Of a stretch of 64,000 nt of DNA, positions 9,253 through 18,737 are shown piece by piece. Position numbers and translations under genes: made by a program. The notes beneath the pieces are model-generated. The model was not told the DNA's origin. It did not search any database and saw only the letters and a program-made list of their open reading frames with translations. Source of the stretch: Aquimonas voraii (GTDB lineage Bacteria > Pseudomonadota > Gammaproteobacteria > Xanthomonadales > Xanthomonadaceae); NCBI RefSeq assembly GCF_900101825.1, contig NZ_FNAG01000001.1, positions 620,001 through 684,000 on the forward strand, in the 5' to 3' direction. Numbering within the stretch: position 1 is the stretch's first letter; each line of letters starts with the position of its first letter.

Positions 9253-9866
9253 TGTCCTTCGACTTTCCCTTCACGCTCGGTTTCATCCTGCTCACCGGCC
9301 TGGTCAGCTGGCAGTGTTTTGAACGGCCCGGCCTGCTGGATCGCCTGCTGCTGTGGACGCCGGCGGTGCAGCGCGGCCAGTACGAGCGCCTGTTCACCTA
9401 TGGGCTGGTGCATGCCGATGTCGGCCACCTGCTGTTCAACATGATCACGCTGTTCTTCTTCGGGCGATTGATCGAGGGTTTCATGGCCGAGCGCTTCGGC
9501 CTGTGGGCGTTTCCCTTCTTCTATCTCTCCGCGCTGCTGGTGTCGGTGTTGCCGGGCTACTTCCGCCACGCCCGCGACCCGCACTACCGCACGCTGGGCG
9601 CCTCGGGCGCGGTCTCGGCGGTCCTGTTCGCCTTCATCCTGCTGGCGCCCTGGAACCTGATCTTCGTGTTCTTCCTGCCGGTGCCTGCAGTGATCTACGG
9701 CGCGCTCTACATCGGCTACAGCGTCTATATGGACCGCAGGGGCGATGACCGCATCAACCACAGCGCGCACCTCTGGGGTGCGGTCTATGGCCTGGTCTTC
9801 ATGCTGATCGCCGAGCCGCGGGTGCTGGGGCATTTCCTTGCCCAGCTGCTCAGTCCGATGGGTTAG
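9252..9866 (+). CDS. Rhomboid family intramembrane serine protease
   Basis: A six-helix membrane protein of 204 residues. The catalytic serine is S118 in GASGAVSAV and the histidine is H173 in NHSAHLWGAVYG, the two parts of the rhomboid dyad. HADVGHLLFNMITLFFFG is the conserved second helix that lines the active site. It would cut membrane proteins inside or near the bilayer; substrates are unknown. Start and the stop of the GST gene overlap (ATGA), implying one transcript. It is followed by a repeat-rich gap before lepA. Confidence 0.9.
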   Translation: MSFDFPFTLGFILLTGLVSWQCFERPGLLDRLLLWTPAVQRGQYERLFTYGLVHADVGHLLFNMITLFFFGRLIEGFMAERFGLWAFPFFYLSALLVSVLPGYFRHARDPHYRTLGASGAVSAVLFAFILLAPWNLIFVFFLPVPAVIYGALYIGYSVYMDRRGDDRINHSAHLWGAVYGLVFMLIAEPRVLGHFLAQLLSPMG

Positions 9867-9868
9867 AA

Positions 9869-10042
9869 GCCGGGATTCGGGAGTGGGGATTCGGGATTCG
9901 TTGAAGAGCGCGAAGCATTGCGCCAGTTCCGGGGTTTTCCAGTTGTGAGCTCTTCGTGAGGGCGGTGCTGCGGTGTGGCGCAGGCCTCACGGCCGCAAGT
10001 GCCGGCTCAACGAATCCCGAATCCCCACTCCCGAATCCCGGC
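9869..10042. repeat. 34-bp perfect inverted repeat of the GAATCCC family upstream of lepA
   Basis: The arms lie at 9869-9902 and 10009-10042 and are exact reverse complements over 34 bases. Each is made of GATTCGGG / CCCGAATC units with one GGGAGTGGGG variant. The loop between them is 106 bases. The left arm begins three bases after the rhomboid stop, the right arm ends 18 bases before the likely lepA -10 box. It could fold into a long RNA hairpin in a read-through transcript. Confidence 0.85.
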
Positions 10043-10060
10043 CTGCGGCTGGCCGCGGGC

Positions 10061-10066
10061 TATAAT
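10061..10066 (+). promoter_or_regulatory. Likely -10 box (TATAAT) for lepA-lepB-epmA
   Basis: A consensus TATAAT 47 bases before the lepA ATG, in otherwise GC-rich sequence. No convincing -35 hexamer is seen at 16-18 bases upstream, where the inverted repeat arm ends. Confidence 0.5.
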
Positions 10067-10112
10067 GCCCGGTCATTTCGCCCAGACCGAGGCGGGCCGC
10101 GCGGCCCCACGC

Positions 10113-11906
10113 ATGCAGCACATCCGCAATTTCTCCATCATCGCCCACGTCGACCACGGCAAGTCCACGCTCGCTGACCGCATCATCCAGATCTGCGGTG
10201 GCCTGGCCGAACGCGAGATGGAAGCCCAGGTGCTTGACTCGAATCCGATCGAGCGCGAGCGCGGCATCACCATCAAGGCGCAGTCGGTCTCGCTGCCGTA
10301 TACGGCGCTCGATGGCAAGACCTACCAGCTCAATTTCATCGATACCCCGGGTCACGTCGATTTCAGCTACGAGGTGAGCCGCTCGCTGTCGGCCTGCGAA
10401 GGCGCTCTGCTGGTCGTGGATGCGGCCCAGGGTGTGGAGGCGCAGTCGGTCGCCAACTGCTACACCGCGGTCGAGCAGGGTCTGGAAGTGATTCCCGTGC
10501 TGAACAAGATCGATCTGCCCACCGCCGACTGCGAGCGGGTGAAGGCCGAGATCGAGGCGGTGATCGGGCTGGACGCCACCGACGCCCTGCAGGTCAGCGC
10601 CAAGACGGGCCTGAACGTGCGCGATGTGCTCGAAGCCATCGTCCAGCGCATCCCGCCGCCCAAGGTCGGCGACACCGATCGCCTGCAGGCGCTGATCATC
10701 GACTCCTGGTTCGACAACTACCTGGGCGTGGTCTCGCTGGTGCGCGTGGTGCAGGGCGACCTCATCCCCGGCGAGAAGATCCAGGTGATGTCGACCGGCC
10801 GCGTGCACCAGATCGACCAGGTCGGCGTGTTCACGCCCAAGCGCCTGGTGAAGAACAAGCTGGGTCCGGGCGAGGTTGGCTGGATGTGCGCGTCCATCAA
10901 AGACGTCCACGGCGCGCCCGTCGGCGACACCATCACGCTCGCGGCCAAGCCCGCGGCGCAGCCGCTGCCGGGCTTCCAGGAAATGCAGCCGCGCGTGTTC
11001 GCCGGCCTGTTCCCGGTCGATGCCGAGGATTTCCCGGCCCTGCGCGAGGCGCTGGAGAAGCTGCGCCTGAACGACGCCGCCCTGCGCTTCGAGCCGGAAA
11101 GCTCCGAGGCCATGGGCTTCGGCTTCCGCTGCGGCTTCCTTGGCATGCTGCACCTCGAAATCGTGCAGGAACGCCTGGAGCGCGAGTACAACCTAGATCT
11201 GGTCACCACGGCACCCACGGTGGTCTACGAGGTCCTGACCACCGACGGCGAGACGCTGACCCTCGACAACCCGGCCAAGCTGCCGCCGGTCAACAAGATC
11301 GACGAGATCCGCGAGCCGATCATCCTCGCCAATGTGCTGACGCCGCCCGACTACGTCGGCAACGTCATCAAGCTGTGCGAAGAGAAGCGCGGCGTGCAGA
11401 AGAATATCCACTACATGGGCAGCCAGGTGCAGATCAGCTACGAGCTGCCGATGGCCGAGGTGGTCCTGGACTTCTTCGACCGCCTGAAGTCGGTGAGCCG
11501 CGGCTATGCCTCGCTCGACTACCACTTCCAGCGCTTCGAGCCGGGCCCCTTCGTGCGCCTCGACGTGCTGATCAACGGCGACCGCGTCGACGCGCTCTCG
11601 ATGATCTGTCACCGCATGCATGCCGACCGGCGCGGCCGCGACATCTGCGAGCGCATGCGCGAGCTGATTCCGCGGCAGATGTTCGATGTCGCCATCCAGG
11701 CCGCGATCGGCGCGCAGATCATCTCGCGCTCCACGGTCAAGGCCCTGCGCAAGAACGTGCTGGCCAAGTGCTACGGCGGTGACGTCAGCCGCAAGCGCAA
11801 GCTGTTGGAGAAGCAGAAGGAAGGCAAGAAGCGCATGAAGCAGGTCGGCAGCGTGGACATTCCGCAGGAAGCCTTCCTCGCGGTGCTTCAGGTCGACAAC
11901 AAGTAA
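10113..11906 (+). CDS. lepA: Elongation factor 4 (LepA)
   Basis: A ribosome-dependent GTPase of 597 residues, nearly the length of E. coli LepA. GTPase motifs are AHVDHGKST (G1), [10 protein letters not shown] (switch I), DTPGHVDF (G3) and NKIDLP (G4). The C-terminal domain typical of LepA ends with [18 protein letters not shown], a basic tail that contacts tRNA on the ribosome. It acts on stalled or mistranslocated ribosomes and in 30S biogenesis. The ATG giving [19 protein letters not shown] is the family start; an upstream extension would run through the repeat arm. lepB follows after 50 bases, the usual partner in proteobacteria. Confidence 0.97.
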   Translation: MQHIRNFSIIAHVDHGKSTLADRIIQICGGLAEREMEAQVLDSNPIERERGITIKAQSVSLPYTALDGKTYQLNFIDTPGHVDFSYEVSRSLSACEGALLVVDAAQGVEAQSVANCYTAVEQGLEVIPVLNKIDLPTADCERVKAEIEAVIGLDATDALQVSAKTGLNVRDVLEAIVQRIPPPKVGDTDRLQALIIDSWFDNYLGVVSLVRVVQGDLIPGEKIQVMSTGRVHQIDQVGVFTPKRLVKNKLGPGEVGWMCASIKDVHGAPVGDTITLAAKPAAQPLPGFQEMQPRVFAGLFPVDAEDFPALREALEKLRLNDAALRFEPESSEAMGFGFRCGFLGMLHLEIVQERLEREYNLDLVTTAPTVVYEVLTTDGETLTLDNPAKLPPVNKIDEIREPIILANVLTPPDYVGNVIKLCEEKRGVQKNIHYMGSQVQISYELPMAEVVLDFFDRLKSVSRGYASLDYHFQRFEPGPFVRLDVLINGDRVDALSMICHRMHADRRGRDICERMRELIPRQMFDVAIQAAIGAQIISRSTVKALRKNVLAKCYGGDVSRKRKLLEKQKEGKKRMKQVGSVDIPQEAFLAVLQVDNK

Positions 11907-11956
11907 GACCCGGTTTCCGCTTCGATCCCACTCTCAATCTCCTGGAACGCCCCCAC

Positions 11957-12751
11957 GTGAACTTCGACTTCGCTGCCCTGCTGGTTGGTCTGGCCGCATT
12001 CACCGGCATCGTCTGGGGCATTGACGCCCTGTTCTTCGCCAAGGCCCGCGCCGAGCGCGCGCAGGCGGGGTCGAGCCTGGGCACCGAGGTGGTGCGCGAG
12101 CCGGTGATCGTCGAGTACTCCCGCTCGTTCTTCCCGGTCATCCTGATCGTGCTGATCGTGCGCAGCTTCCTGGCCGAGCCCTTCCGCATTCCTTCAAGTT
12201 CGATGATGCCGAACCTGCAGGACGGCGATTTCATCCTCGTCAACAAGTTCACCTATGGGCTGCGTCTGCCGGTGCTGGACACCAAGATCGTCGAGCTCGG
12301 CGAGCCGCAGCGCGGCGATGTGGTGGTGTTCCGCTACCCGGTGAACCCCAAGGAGAACTACATCAAGCGCGTGATCGGCCTGCCGGGCGACGAGGTCGTC
12401 TACCGCAACAAGACTCTGTTCATCAATGGCGAGCCGCAGCCGCAGGAGCGCATCGGCCGCTACATCGGCGTGGGGGCCGGGCGCGAGATGGATGGGGCGG
12501 ACCACCTTCGCGAAACCCTCGGTGAGCGCGAGCACGAGATCCTGATGCGTCCGACCCAACTTGGACGTCAGGGCGAGGGCCGCTGGGTGGTGCCAGAGGG
12601 CCATTACTTCGTGATGGGTGACAACCGCGACAACAGTCTCGACAGCCGCGCCTGGGGCTTCGTGCCCGAGCGCAACCTGGTCGGCCGCGCCTTTCTGATC
12701 TGGTTCAACAGCGACTTCGAGTTCGGCCGCATCGGCCAGGGCATCGAGTAA
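11957..12751 (+). CDS. lepB: Signal peptidase I (LepB)
   Basis: A membrane-bound leader peptidase of 264 residues that begins at GTG. Two N-terminal membrane helices (about residues 7-25 and 57-73) precede the periplasmic catalytic domain. The serine nucleophile is S82 in RIPSSSMMPNL and the general-base lysine is K137 in NYIKRVIGLPGDEV; GDNRDNSLDSRAWG is the conserved box E. It removes signal peptides from proteins exported by Sec and Tat, including the secreted proteins in this window. It sits between lepA and epmA in one apparent operon, with a five-base gap to epmA. Confidence 0.97.
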   Translation: MNFDFAALLVGLAAFTGIVWGIDALFFAKARAERAQAGSSLGTEVVREPVIVEYSRSFFPVILIVLIVRSFLAEPFRIPSSSMMPNLQDGDFILVNKFTYGLRLPVLDTKIVELGEPQRGDVVVFRYPVNPKENYIKRVIGLPGDEVVYRNKTLFINGEPQPQERIGRYIGVGAGREMDGADHLRETLGEREHEILMRPTQLGRQGEGRWVVPEGHYFVMGDNRDNSLDSRAWGFVPERNLVGRAFLIWFNSDFEFGRIGQGIE

Positions 12752-12756
12752 GGCCG

Positions 12757-13734
12757 GTGCATTCGGACTGGCGCCCCGGTGCCGGCATCGAGGCCCTGCG
12801 CCTGCGGGCGCGACTGAACCACTGCATCCGTGCCTTCTTCGCGGCGCGCGGCGTGCTCGAAGTGGAGACGCCGCTGATGTCGGCGGCCGGCAACACCGAG
12901 CCGAATATCCGCAGCTTCGCGCTGGACTACAGCGGCCCGAACGCCGGCGCCTCGCGCCGACGCTATCTGCGCACCTCCCCCGAGTTCCCCCTGAAACGTC
13001 TGTTGTCGGCCGGCGTGGGCGATTGCTACGAGCTGGGGCGGGTGTTCCGCGATGGCGAGTGCGGCGGCCGCCACAATCCCGAGTTCACGATGCTCGAGTG
13101 GTACCGGCTGGGCATCGACCACTACCGGCTGATGGACGAGGTCGCCGAGCTGCTGCTGTCGGCCTTCGCCCTTGTGGGCCGCACGCTGGAAGTTCGGCGT
13201 TCGAGCTACCGTGCGCTGTTCCGCGAGCACACGGGAATCGACCCGGCCCTGGCCAGCGAAGCTGAATTGCGCGTGGCGCTGGCCGGCCATGACATCGACG
13301 CCGACGGCCTGGAGCGCGATGACTGGCTGGACCTGCTGCTGACCCATCGCATCGAGCCGGTACTGCCGCGCGACGAGCTGTTGTTGCTCTACGACTTTCC
13401 GGCCAGCCAGTGCGCGCTGGCGCGGGTGGCGGGCGCGGGCGCCGAGGCGCATGCCTGCCGCTTCGAGGTCTACGTCGGCGGGGTCGAGCTGGCCAACGGC
13501 TACCACGAGCTGAGCGACGCGGGTGAGCAGCGTGCGCGCTTCGAACGCGACAACCAGCGTCGCCGCGCGCGCGGGGATGCCGAGCTGCCGATCGACGAGC
13601 ACCTGCTGGCGGCCCTGCAGCATGGCCTGCCTGACTGTGCCGGCGTGGCGTTGGGCGTGGATCGGCTGATGATGTTGCTCACCGGCAGCGAGCGGATCGA
13701 TCAGGTCATCGCCTTTGCCGGGCCGCGCGCCTGA
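12757..13734 (+). CDS. epmA: EF-P--(R)-beta-lysine ligase (EpmA/GenX/PoxA)
   Basis: A class II aminoacyl-tRNA-synthetase-like enzyme of 325 residues lacking the anticodon-binding domain, which separates it from lysyl-tRNA synthetase. Motif 2 is FRDGECGGRHNPEFTMLEWYR and motif 3 GVALGVDRLMMLL. It attaches (R)-beta-lysine to a conserved lysine of elongation factor P, which lets EF-P relieve stalling at proline runs. The GTG start lies five bases after lepB, which suggests cotranscription. EpmB and EF-P are not in the window. Confidence 0.93.
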   Translation: MHSDWRPGAGIEALRLRARLNHCIRAFFAARGVLEVETPLMSAAGNTEPNIRSFALDYSGPNAGASRRRYLRTSPEFPLKRLLSAGVGDCYELGRVFRDGECGGRHNPEFTMLEWYRLGIDHYRLMDEVAELLLSAFALVGRTLEVRRSSYRALFREHTGIDPALASEAELRVALAGHDIDADGLERDDWLDLLLTHRIEPVLPRDELLLLYDFPASQCALARVAGAGAEAHACRFEVYVGGVELANGYHELSDAGEQRARFERDNQRRRARGDAELPIDEHLLAALQHGLPDCAGVALGVDRLMMLLTGSERIDQVIAFAGPRA

Positions 13735-13753
13735 TCCGATCTCCCGCTTGGCC

Positions 13754-14485
13754 TCAGAGCGTCCTGCAGCCCAGCGCTTCCAACACACCATGCACTGCCG
13801 GGATCTGCGCCAGCCAGGGCGCGGCCAGGGTCAGCAGGCCCGAGGCGATGACGAGTGCGGCGGCGGCGCGGCGGGCGCCGGGGCGCTGCAGCCAGCGCAG
13901 GGCGCGGGCGCCGCTGTAGGTCAGCGGCAGCATCAGCGGCAGGGTGCCGAGGCCGAAGCTGGCCATGATCAGTGCCCCCTGCAGGGCATCGGCGCTCAGC
14001 CAGGCGGCCGACAGCAGGGTCAGGCTGAGACCGCAGGGCAGCCAGCCCCAAAGCAGGCCCATCGCGAACTGTCGCGCCGCGGTGTTGGCCGGCAGCAGGC
14101 GCTGCTGCAGCGGCGCCAGTCGCGCCCACAGCGCAGCGCCGGGTCTGGCGAACAGGTTGAAGCCGGCGCCGGGAAACAGCATGCGCAGGCCGACCAGCAC
14201 CAGCACCGCACCCACCGCCATGCGCGCGCCCAGCAGCAGGGCATCGCTGCGCGCGAGTGCGATCAGACCCGCGCCGAAGCCACCTACGAGCAGACCCGCC
14301 AGCGTGTAGCCGGTGATACGCCCGAGGTTGCTGCGCCAGGCCATGCGCCAGGCCTCGCCCGGCGTCTGCGCGCGCGCGCTGACCGCGATGCCGGCGGCGA
14401 CGCCGCCGCACATGGCCACGCAGTGCACGCCACCGAGCAGTCCGGCGATCAGTGCGGCGCCCAGGCTCAGCCAGTCGATCGGCAT
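13754..14485 (-). CDS. TauE/SafE-like membrane protein of the cbb3 maturation cluster
   Basis: A protein of 243 residues with six or seven membrane helices. The first helix contains GLLGGVHCVAMCGGV with histidine and cysteines, the pattern of the 'sulfite exporter TauE/SafE' proteins that close fixGHIS/ccoGHIS operons in many proteobacteria (related to the CcdA/UreH-2 group). The Cys/His pair suggests a role in copper or thiol handling during oxidase assembly, which is inference. It is 16 bases downstream of ccoS on the same strand and convergent with epmA. Confidence 0.85.
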   Translation of the reverse strand: MPIDWLSLGAALIAGLLGGVHCVAMCGGVAAGIAVSARAQTPGEAWRMAWRSNLGRITGYTLAGLLVGGFGAGLIALARSDALLLGARMAVGAVLVLVGLRMLFPGAGFNLFARPGAALWARLAPLQQRLLPANTAARQFAMGLLWGWLPCGLSLTLLSAAWLSADALQGALIMASFGLGTLPLMLPLTYSGARALRWLQRPGARRAAAALVIASGLLTLAAPWLAQIPAVHGVLEALGCRTL

Positions 14486-14501
14486 GGGGTGTCGAGCCCT
14501 T

Positions 14502-14702
14502 TCACGGCTGCTCGCGCTCGGCCTGCGCGCGCGCTTCGGCGGTGTTCTTCAGATCGCGGTCCTTGCTGTCCTCGGCGAGGATGTCGATGGCCGGGGTGTC
14601 GAGGTCGTCGAACTGGCCGCGCTTGACCGCCCACCAGAAGGCCCAGACCGCGAGCCCCAGCAGCACCAGGCTGACCGGCACCAGATAGATCAGCACGCTC
14701 AT
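14502..14702 (-). CDS. ccoS: cbb3-type oxidase assembly protein CcoS
   Basis: A small protein of 66 residues with one membrane helix near the start ([38 protein letters not shown] in outline; key part is [12 protein letters not shown], the CcoS signature). It is needed for inserting heme and copper cofactors into the catalytic subunit of cbb3 oxidase. Its ATG overlaps the ccoI stop (ATGA), so it is translationally coupled to the copper ATPase. An upstream in-frame start would overlap ccoI by 60 bases more and does not match the family. Confidence 0.93.
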   Translation of the reverse strand: MSVLIYLVPVSLVLLGLAVWAFWWAVKRGQFDDLDTPAIDILAEDSKDRDLKNTAEARAQAEREQP

Positions 14703-17134
14703 CGAGGGGACTCGGGCAAGGTCGGAGGCGACATTCTGGCCGTATCCGGAAGCGTCCACGCAGCGCTGCGCCCGAGCCGCAGGGCATTGAGCGTCACCAG
14801 CAGGGACGAGCCCGCCATGCCCAGCGCAGCGATCCAGGGGGTGACCCAGCCGGCGGCGGCAAAGGGCAGGGCGATGGCGTTGTAGACCAGCGCCCAGGCC
14901 AGGTTCTCACGGATCATCCGGCGCGTGCGCCGGGCCAGCTGCACCACCTGCGGCAGGCGCATCAGGCGTTCGCCCGAGAGCACGATGTCGGCCGCACGAT
15001 GCGCCATCGGCGCGCCGCAGGCCAGCGCGAACGAGACATCGGCGCCGCCCAGCACCGGCGCGTCGTTGATGCCGTCGCCCAGCATCAGCACGCGATGGCC
15101 CTGCGCCTGCAGTTCGCGCAGGCGGGCCAGCTTCGATTCTGGCGTGGCCCGCGCCGACCAGCGCTCGATGCCGAGCGTGCGCGCCGTGGCCTCGACCGCC
15201 TCGGGCGCATCGCCGCTCAGCACCTCGACGCGCAGGCCCTGGGTACGGAGCGCGGCGATCGCTTCATGCGCATCGCTGCGCGGGGCATCGACCAACTCGA
15301 ACCGGGCGATGGCGCGAGCGCCGTCGCCCAGCCAGATGCCCGGCAAATCGTGGTCGAGACCGGCGGCGAAGCCGGCGTGGCCGATGCGCCAGCGCCGGCC
15401 TTCGACCTCGCCCGCAACGCCCGCGCCGGCGCTGACTTCGATCGCTTCTGCGCGCGGTGCCGCGATGCCCGCGAAAGCGCGCGCCAACGGGTGGCCAGCG
15501 TCGCGTTCGAGCGCCGCGGCAATGCGGGTGACGGCCTCGGCATCTAGTTCGGCCAGCGCCTCGACGCGCGCGATCTGAGGGCTGCCGGTGGTGAGCGTGC
15601 CGGTCTTGTCCAGCAGCACGGTGTCGACGTCGGCCAGATCACTCAGCGCATCGCCGCGCAGGGGCAGGGCACCGAGCTTGGTCAGGGTGTTGCCGGCGGT
15701 GGCGAGTGCGGCCGGAATCGCCAGCGACAGGGCGCAGGGACAGCTCACCACCAGCACCGCCAGCATCACCTCGAAGGCGCGCTCAGGGTTGAATTGCCAC
15801 CACACCGCGAAGGTCAGCGCCGCCGACACCATCAGCGCGGCAACAAAGTGGCCGGCCACGCGATCGGCGATCTGCGCCACCCGCGGCCGCGCGTTCTGCG
15901 CGCGTTCGACCAGCTGGGTCAGATGCGAGAGGCGGGTGTCCTGGCCGGTGCGGGTGATGCGCAGGCGCAGCGGCTGCAGGCGGGCGACGCTGCCGGCATA
16001 GACCTCGTCGCCGGCGCGCTTGGTCACTGGCGTCGATTCGCCGCTGAGCAGGGCTTCGTCGACTTCGGCGGCAGGCATGTCGAGCACACCATCGGCCGGC
16101 AGCGCCTCGCCCACCGGCACCCGCACGCGGTCGCCCACCGCCAGCGCGGCCACCGGCACCTGTACGGCTTCGTCGCTGGCATCCAGCCTCCAGGCCAGCG
16201 CCGGCCGCGCCTGCGCCAGCGCATCCACTGCGGCATTCGCGCGCTGCCGCGCCATGCGTTCGAGATAGCGCGCCACCAGCAGGAAGAACACGAACATCAC
16301 CGCCGCGTCGAACCAGACGTGAGCGCCGCCGCGCAGGGTTTCGACGAGGCTTGCGAAGTACGCCAGCAATACCGAGCTGCCGATCAGCGTGTCCATGCCC
16401 AGGCGACGCTGGCGGAGCTCCTTGACCATGCCGGCGAGGAAGGGCCAGCCGGCGTAGAACACCACCGGCGCCGACACCGCGAAGGTGATCCAGCGGAAAA
16501 AGTCACGCGTGGCCGGCGCCATCTGGTTGGCGAAGTCGAGGTACAGCGCCTCGGCGAACATCATCGCCTGCAGGCTGCCCAGGCCCGCCACGCCGAGACG
16601 CAGCAGCAGCTGCCGGCGTTCGGCGGCGCGCGCGCGCTCCAGCCCTTCGCCCGGCGACAGGTGAGCGGCATAGCCCAGCCCCGCGAGGCGTTCGAGTGCC
16701 GATGACAGGCGCAGCCGCGCCGGTCGCCAGCGCAGGCGCACGCGCCCGCTGATCGCGTTCGACTGCACGTCCTCCACGCCGTCCAGCGAGCCCAGCGCAC
16801 GGTCGATCAGCCAGGAACAGGCCGCGCAGCGCATGCCGTCGACGATCAGGGTCAACTCGCGGCAGTCCGGCGCCTCGGCCGGCACGCGGCTGTGCTCGGC
16901 CAGCACGTCCTCGCGATCGAAGGCGCTGTAGTCCTGCGCGTCCTCGCCGACGCGGCGGCCCTGCTCCTCGCGCAGCTTGTAGTAGTCGCCGAGACCCGCC
17001 TGCTCGATGAAGCGCGCGGCGCCCGCGCAGCCGCCGCAGCAGAACGCGCGCTGCGCGCCCTTGAACTCGGTTAGCACGGGGGCGGCCGGCAGCGGCTCGC
17101 CGCAGTGGTGGCAGGCGGGGCTGCGCATGTCCAT
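14699..17134 (-). CDS. ccoI: Copper-translocating P-type ATPase CcoI/FixI
   Basis: A P1B-type ATPase of 811 residues. The N-terminal metal-binding part has CHHC (residues 8-11), FCCGGC (31-36) and the HMA motif CAACS (from 103), as in FixI/CcoI and unlike plain CopA. Membrane and catalytic motifs are the metal-site CPC in [11 protein letters not shown], the phosphorylation site DKTGT and the hinge [10 protein letters not shown]. It moves copper out of the cytoplasm for delivery to the CuB centre of cbb3 oxidase. The ATG at 17134 lies eight bases after the fixH stop. It is the central gene of fixH-ccoI-ccoS-safE. Confidence 0.95.
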   Translation of the reverse strand: MDMRSPACHHCGEPLPAAPVLTEFKGAQRAFCCGGCAGAARFIEQAGLGDYYKLREEQGRRVGEDAQDYSAFDREDVLAEHSRVPAEAPDCRELTLIVDGMRCAACSWLIDRALGSLDGVEDVQSNAISGRVRLRWRPARLRLSSALERLAGLGYAAHLSPGEGLERARAAERRQLLLRLGVAGLGSLQAMMFAEALYLDFANQMAPATRDFFRWITFAVSAPVVFYAGWPFLAGMVKELRQRRLGMDTLIGSSVLLAYFASLVETLRGGAHVWFDAAVMFVFFLLVARYLERMARQRANAAVDALAQARPALAWRLDASDEAVQVPVAALAVGDRVRVPVGEALPADGVLDMPAAEVDEALLSGESTPVTKRAGDEVYAGSVARLQPLRLRITRTGQDTRLSHLTQLVERAQNARPRVAQIADRVAGHFVAALMVSAALTFAVWWQFNPERAFEVMLAVLVVSCPCALSLAIPAALATAGNTLTKLGALPLRGDALSDLADVDTVLLDKTGTLTTGSPQIARVEALAELDAEAVTRIAAALERDAGHPLARAFAGIAAPRAEAIEVSAGAGVAGEVEGRRWRIGHAGFAAGLDHDLPGIWLGDGARAIARFELVDAPRSDAHEAIAALRTQGLRVEVLSGDAPEAVEATARTLGIERWSARATPESKLARLRELQAQGHRVLMLGDGINDAPVLGGADVSFALACGAPMAHRAADIVLSGERLMRLPQVVQLARRTRRMIRENLAWALVYNAIALPFAAAGWVTPWIAALGMAGSSLLVTLNALRLGRSAAWTLPDTARMSPPTLPESPR

Positions 17135-17142
17135 GGCCGGGT

Positions 17143-17652
17143 TCAACCGCCCGACAGCATGGGCATCAGTTCGCTGCGGGTCGCGCCGGGGTCCAGCCGG
17201 CCGCCGACGCGCCAGCTGTGGTCCGGCGAAGAAAGCTCGATGTTCCAGGCCTGGCCGGCGGCGCCGTCGACACGGCCGTGCCAAGCCTCGCCCGACTGGA
17301 TCAGGCGGATCTCCAGATCGCGGCTGGCGCGGCCGGCATGCAGCAGGCGCAAGGTGAGAGACGGCACGCCGTCGCTCAGACCCTGCATCCGCGCGGCGAT
17401 GGCGCCCGTCTCCAGGTCGATGCTCAGCTCGCCGCGCAGGCCCAGCTCGATGGCGCGGCGGTCAGCGGCGATGTCGGCGTCCTGGATCTGCAGGGTGCGG
17501 CGCACCACATCGGGCACCGCGTCGTTGCTGCCGGAGCGGATGGCGATCGCCAGGGTGCTGAGTCCAGCGACGACGGCGGTCAGGGGCAGGGCGATGACCA
17601 GCCAGACCATGGGTTCGCGGAACCAGGGACGGGCGTTGATGCTGGAGCTCAT
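17143..17652 (-). CDS. ccoH: FixH/CcoH family membrane protein
   Basis: A protein of 169 residues with one N-terminal membrane helix (WLVIALPLTAVVAGLSTLAIAI, about residues 16-37) after the family opening RPWFREPMVWL. The periplasmic domain ends with a GHVD-like stretch, WRVGGRLDPG. FixH/CcoH is needed for cbb3 oxidase assembly. First gene of the operon; ccoI begins eight bases after its stop. The oxidase structural genes ccoNOP and the ferredoxin gene ccoG are not next to it here. An FNR-type site lies 70-83 bases upstream of the ATG. Confidence 0.9.
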   Translation of the reverse strand: MSSSINARPWFREPMVWLVIALPLTAVVAGLSTLAIAIRSGSNDAVPDVVRRTLQIQDADIAADRRAIELGLRGELSIDLETGAIAARMQGLSDGVPSLTLRLLHAGRASRDLEIRLIQSGEAWHGRVDGAAGQAWNIELSSPDHSWRVGGRLDPGATRSELMPMLSGG

Positions 17653-17694
17653 GGGGCGGATCGACAGCGGGGCGGGCAGGGCCGCGAAGTCGAC

Positions 17695-17700
17695 AGGGTA
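17695..17700 (-). promoter_or_regulatory. Predicted -10 box of the ccoH-ccoI-ccoS-safE promoter
   Basis: On the reverse strand the sequence reads TACCCT. Its centre is 31 bases from the centre of the FNR-type palindrome, close to the 32 expected for a class II FNR promoter (site at -41.5). The predicted RNA start is near 17688, about 36 bases before the ccoH ATG. Confidence 0.55.
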
Positions 17701-17721
17701 ATCGCCGGGGGCAGGCCGGGC

Positions 17722-17735
17722 TTGAGATCGATCAA
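17722..17735. promoter_or_regulatory. FNR/ANR-type operator upstream of ccoH
   Basis: TTGAGATCGATCAA matches the FNR consensus TTGAT-N4-ATCAA at nine of ten defined positions. It stands alone upstream of the cbb3 maturation operon, which is under FNR/ANR/FixK control in other bacteria. Spacing to a -10-like box fits direct activation at low oxygen. Confidence 0.75.
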
Positions 17736-18003
17736 TCCGCGGCGCGGGTTGCCGTCGGCCCAGAACAAACACACCGCGGCGCCATCCTTGGCGGCCACGG
17801 TGCTCCGGGGGGACACGGGGTTTGCAGCAGATCGACAGTTCGATGAAACCTGTCGATCGGGGAGATCCGCAGCGGACGGGGAGGACCGCTGCGGAGGCCG
17901 GACCGTCTCCCGCCGCTTGCGCATGCGGGAGCCGGGAAAGGTCCGGCTTCAAGCACTTCTCGAAAAACGGCGCTCGGATCGATCACCGAGCGTGCCGCGA
18001 TCC

Positions 18004-18585
18004 TCAGGCCGCGGCGGCGGTCGTGCGGCCGATGGCGGCATGCGCCGCCGCCAGGCCCTGCTGGCGATTCTCAGGCGAGAGGTTCAGCCCTTCGGCGCGC
18101 AGGACCTCGATGCTCGAAATGCCTAGGAAGGCGAACACCTGGCGCAGGTAGGCCTCCTGGAAGTCGGCCGGGCTGGCGTCGCCGTAGATGCCGCCGCGGG
18201 TGCTGGCGACGATCACGCGCTTGCTGCCGGCCAGGCCCTCGGGGCCGTTGGCGGTGTAGCGGAAGGTGACGCCGGCGACCGCGATGCGGTCGATCCAGGC
18301 CTTCAGCGTCGAGGGCAGGCTGAAGTTGTACATCGGCGCGCCGATCACCACGACGTCGGCGGCGAGGAACTCCTCCAGAACGGTCTTGGCCAGCTCGGCT
18401 TCGGCGGGATCGCTCTTCGCCAGGGTGGCACCGGTGAAGTGCGGCAGCGGCTGGGCGTCGAGGTCGCGATAGCTCACTTCCACATGCGGGCTGTCGGCGC
18501 GCAGCTGGCGCACCACCGCGGCGGTGAGTTCACGGCTGGCTGAGGCGCTGCCAAGCGCGCTCGAATCGATATGCAGGACCTTCAT
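18004..18585 (-). CDS. azoR: FMN-dependent NADH:quinone/azo reductase (AzoR)
   Basis: A flavodoxin-like protein of 193 residues. MKVLHIDSSALGSASASREL binds the FMN phosphate, APMYNFSLPSTLKAWIDR is the conserved central motif, and ASTRGGIYG lies near the flavin. It reduces quinones and azo compounds with NAD(P)H in the cytoplasm, usually as part of the response to thiol-reactive quinones. It is divergent from a LysR-type regulator across 193 bases, the common layout for a regulator with its target. Confidence 0.92.
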   Translation of the reverse strand: MKVLHIDSSALGSASASRELTAAVVRQLRADSPHVEVSYRDLDAQPLPHFTGATLAKSDPAEAELAKTVLEEFLAADVVVIGAPMYNFSLPSTLKAWIDRIAVAGVTFRYTANGPEGLAGSKRVIVASTRGGIYGDASPADFQEAYLRQVFAFLGISSIEVLRAEGLNLSPENRQQGLAAAHAAIGRTTAAAA

Positions 18586-18737
18586 GGCGGTGCTCCGTGG
18601 GTGGACGACGGTGCACAGCTTGATTGCCAACGCTGTTGCGATAAATCCAGCGCAGGAGCACGCTGCGTTGCGCTGCTGGAACGAACGCTCCGGGAGCCTC
18701 GACAGCCCAGCGACCTCAGTGCTGCCGCCGCCCGCTC

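Larger units (their letters stand above)
17653..18003. other. Gap between ccoH and azoR: promoter plus two hairpins, no gene
   Basis: I see no convincing coding sequence here. Besides the FNR site it holds a perfect 9-bp inverted repeat (GATCGACAG at 17830-17838, CTGTCGATC at 17850-17858). It also holds a nested pair of hairpins: GCCGGACC at 17897-17904 with GGTCCGGC at 17940-17947, and inside it CTCCCG/CGGGAG at 17907-17912/17926-17931. The nested pair lies just beyond the azoR stop and may end that transcript, although no U-tract follows. Confidence 0.5.

Noticed and set aside
17822-18151. 109-codon open frame between ccoH and azoR
   Set aside because: It overlaps the azoR end by 148 bases on the other strand and has no family features.
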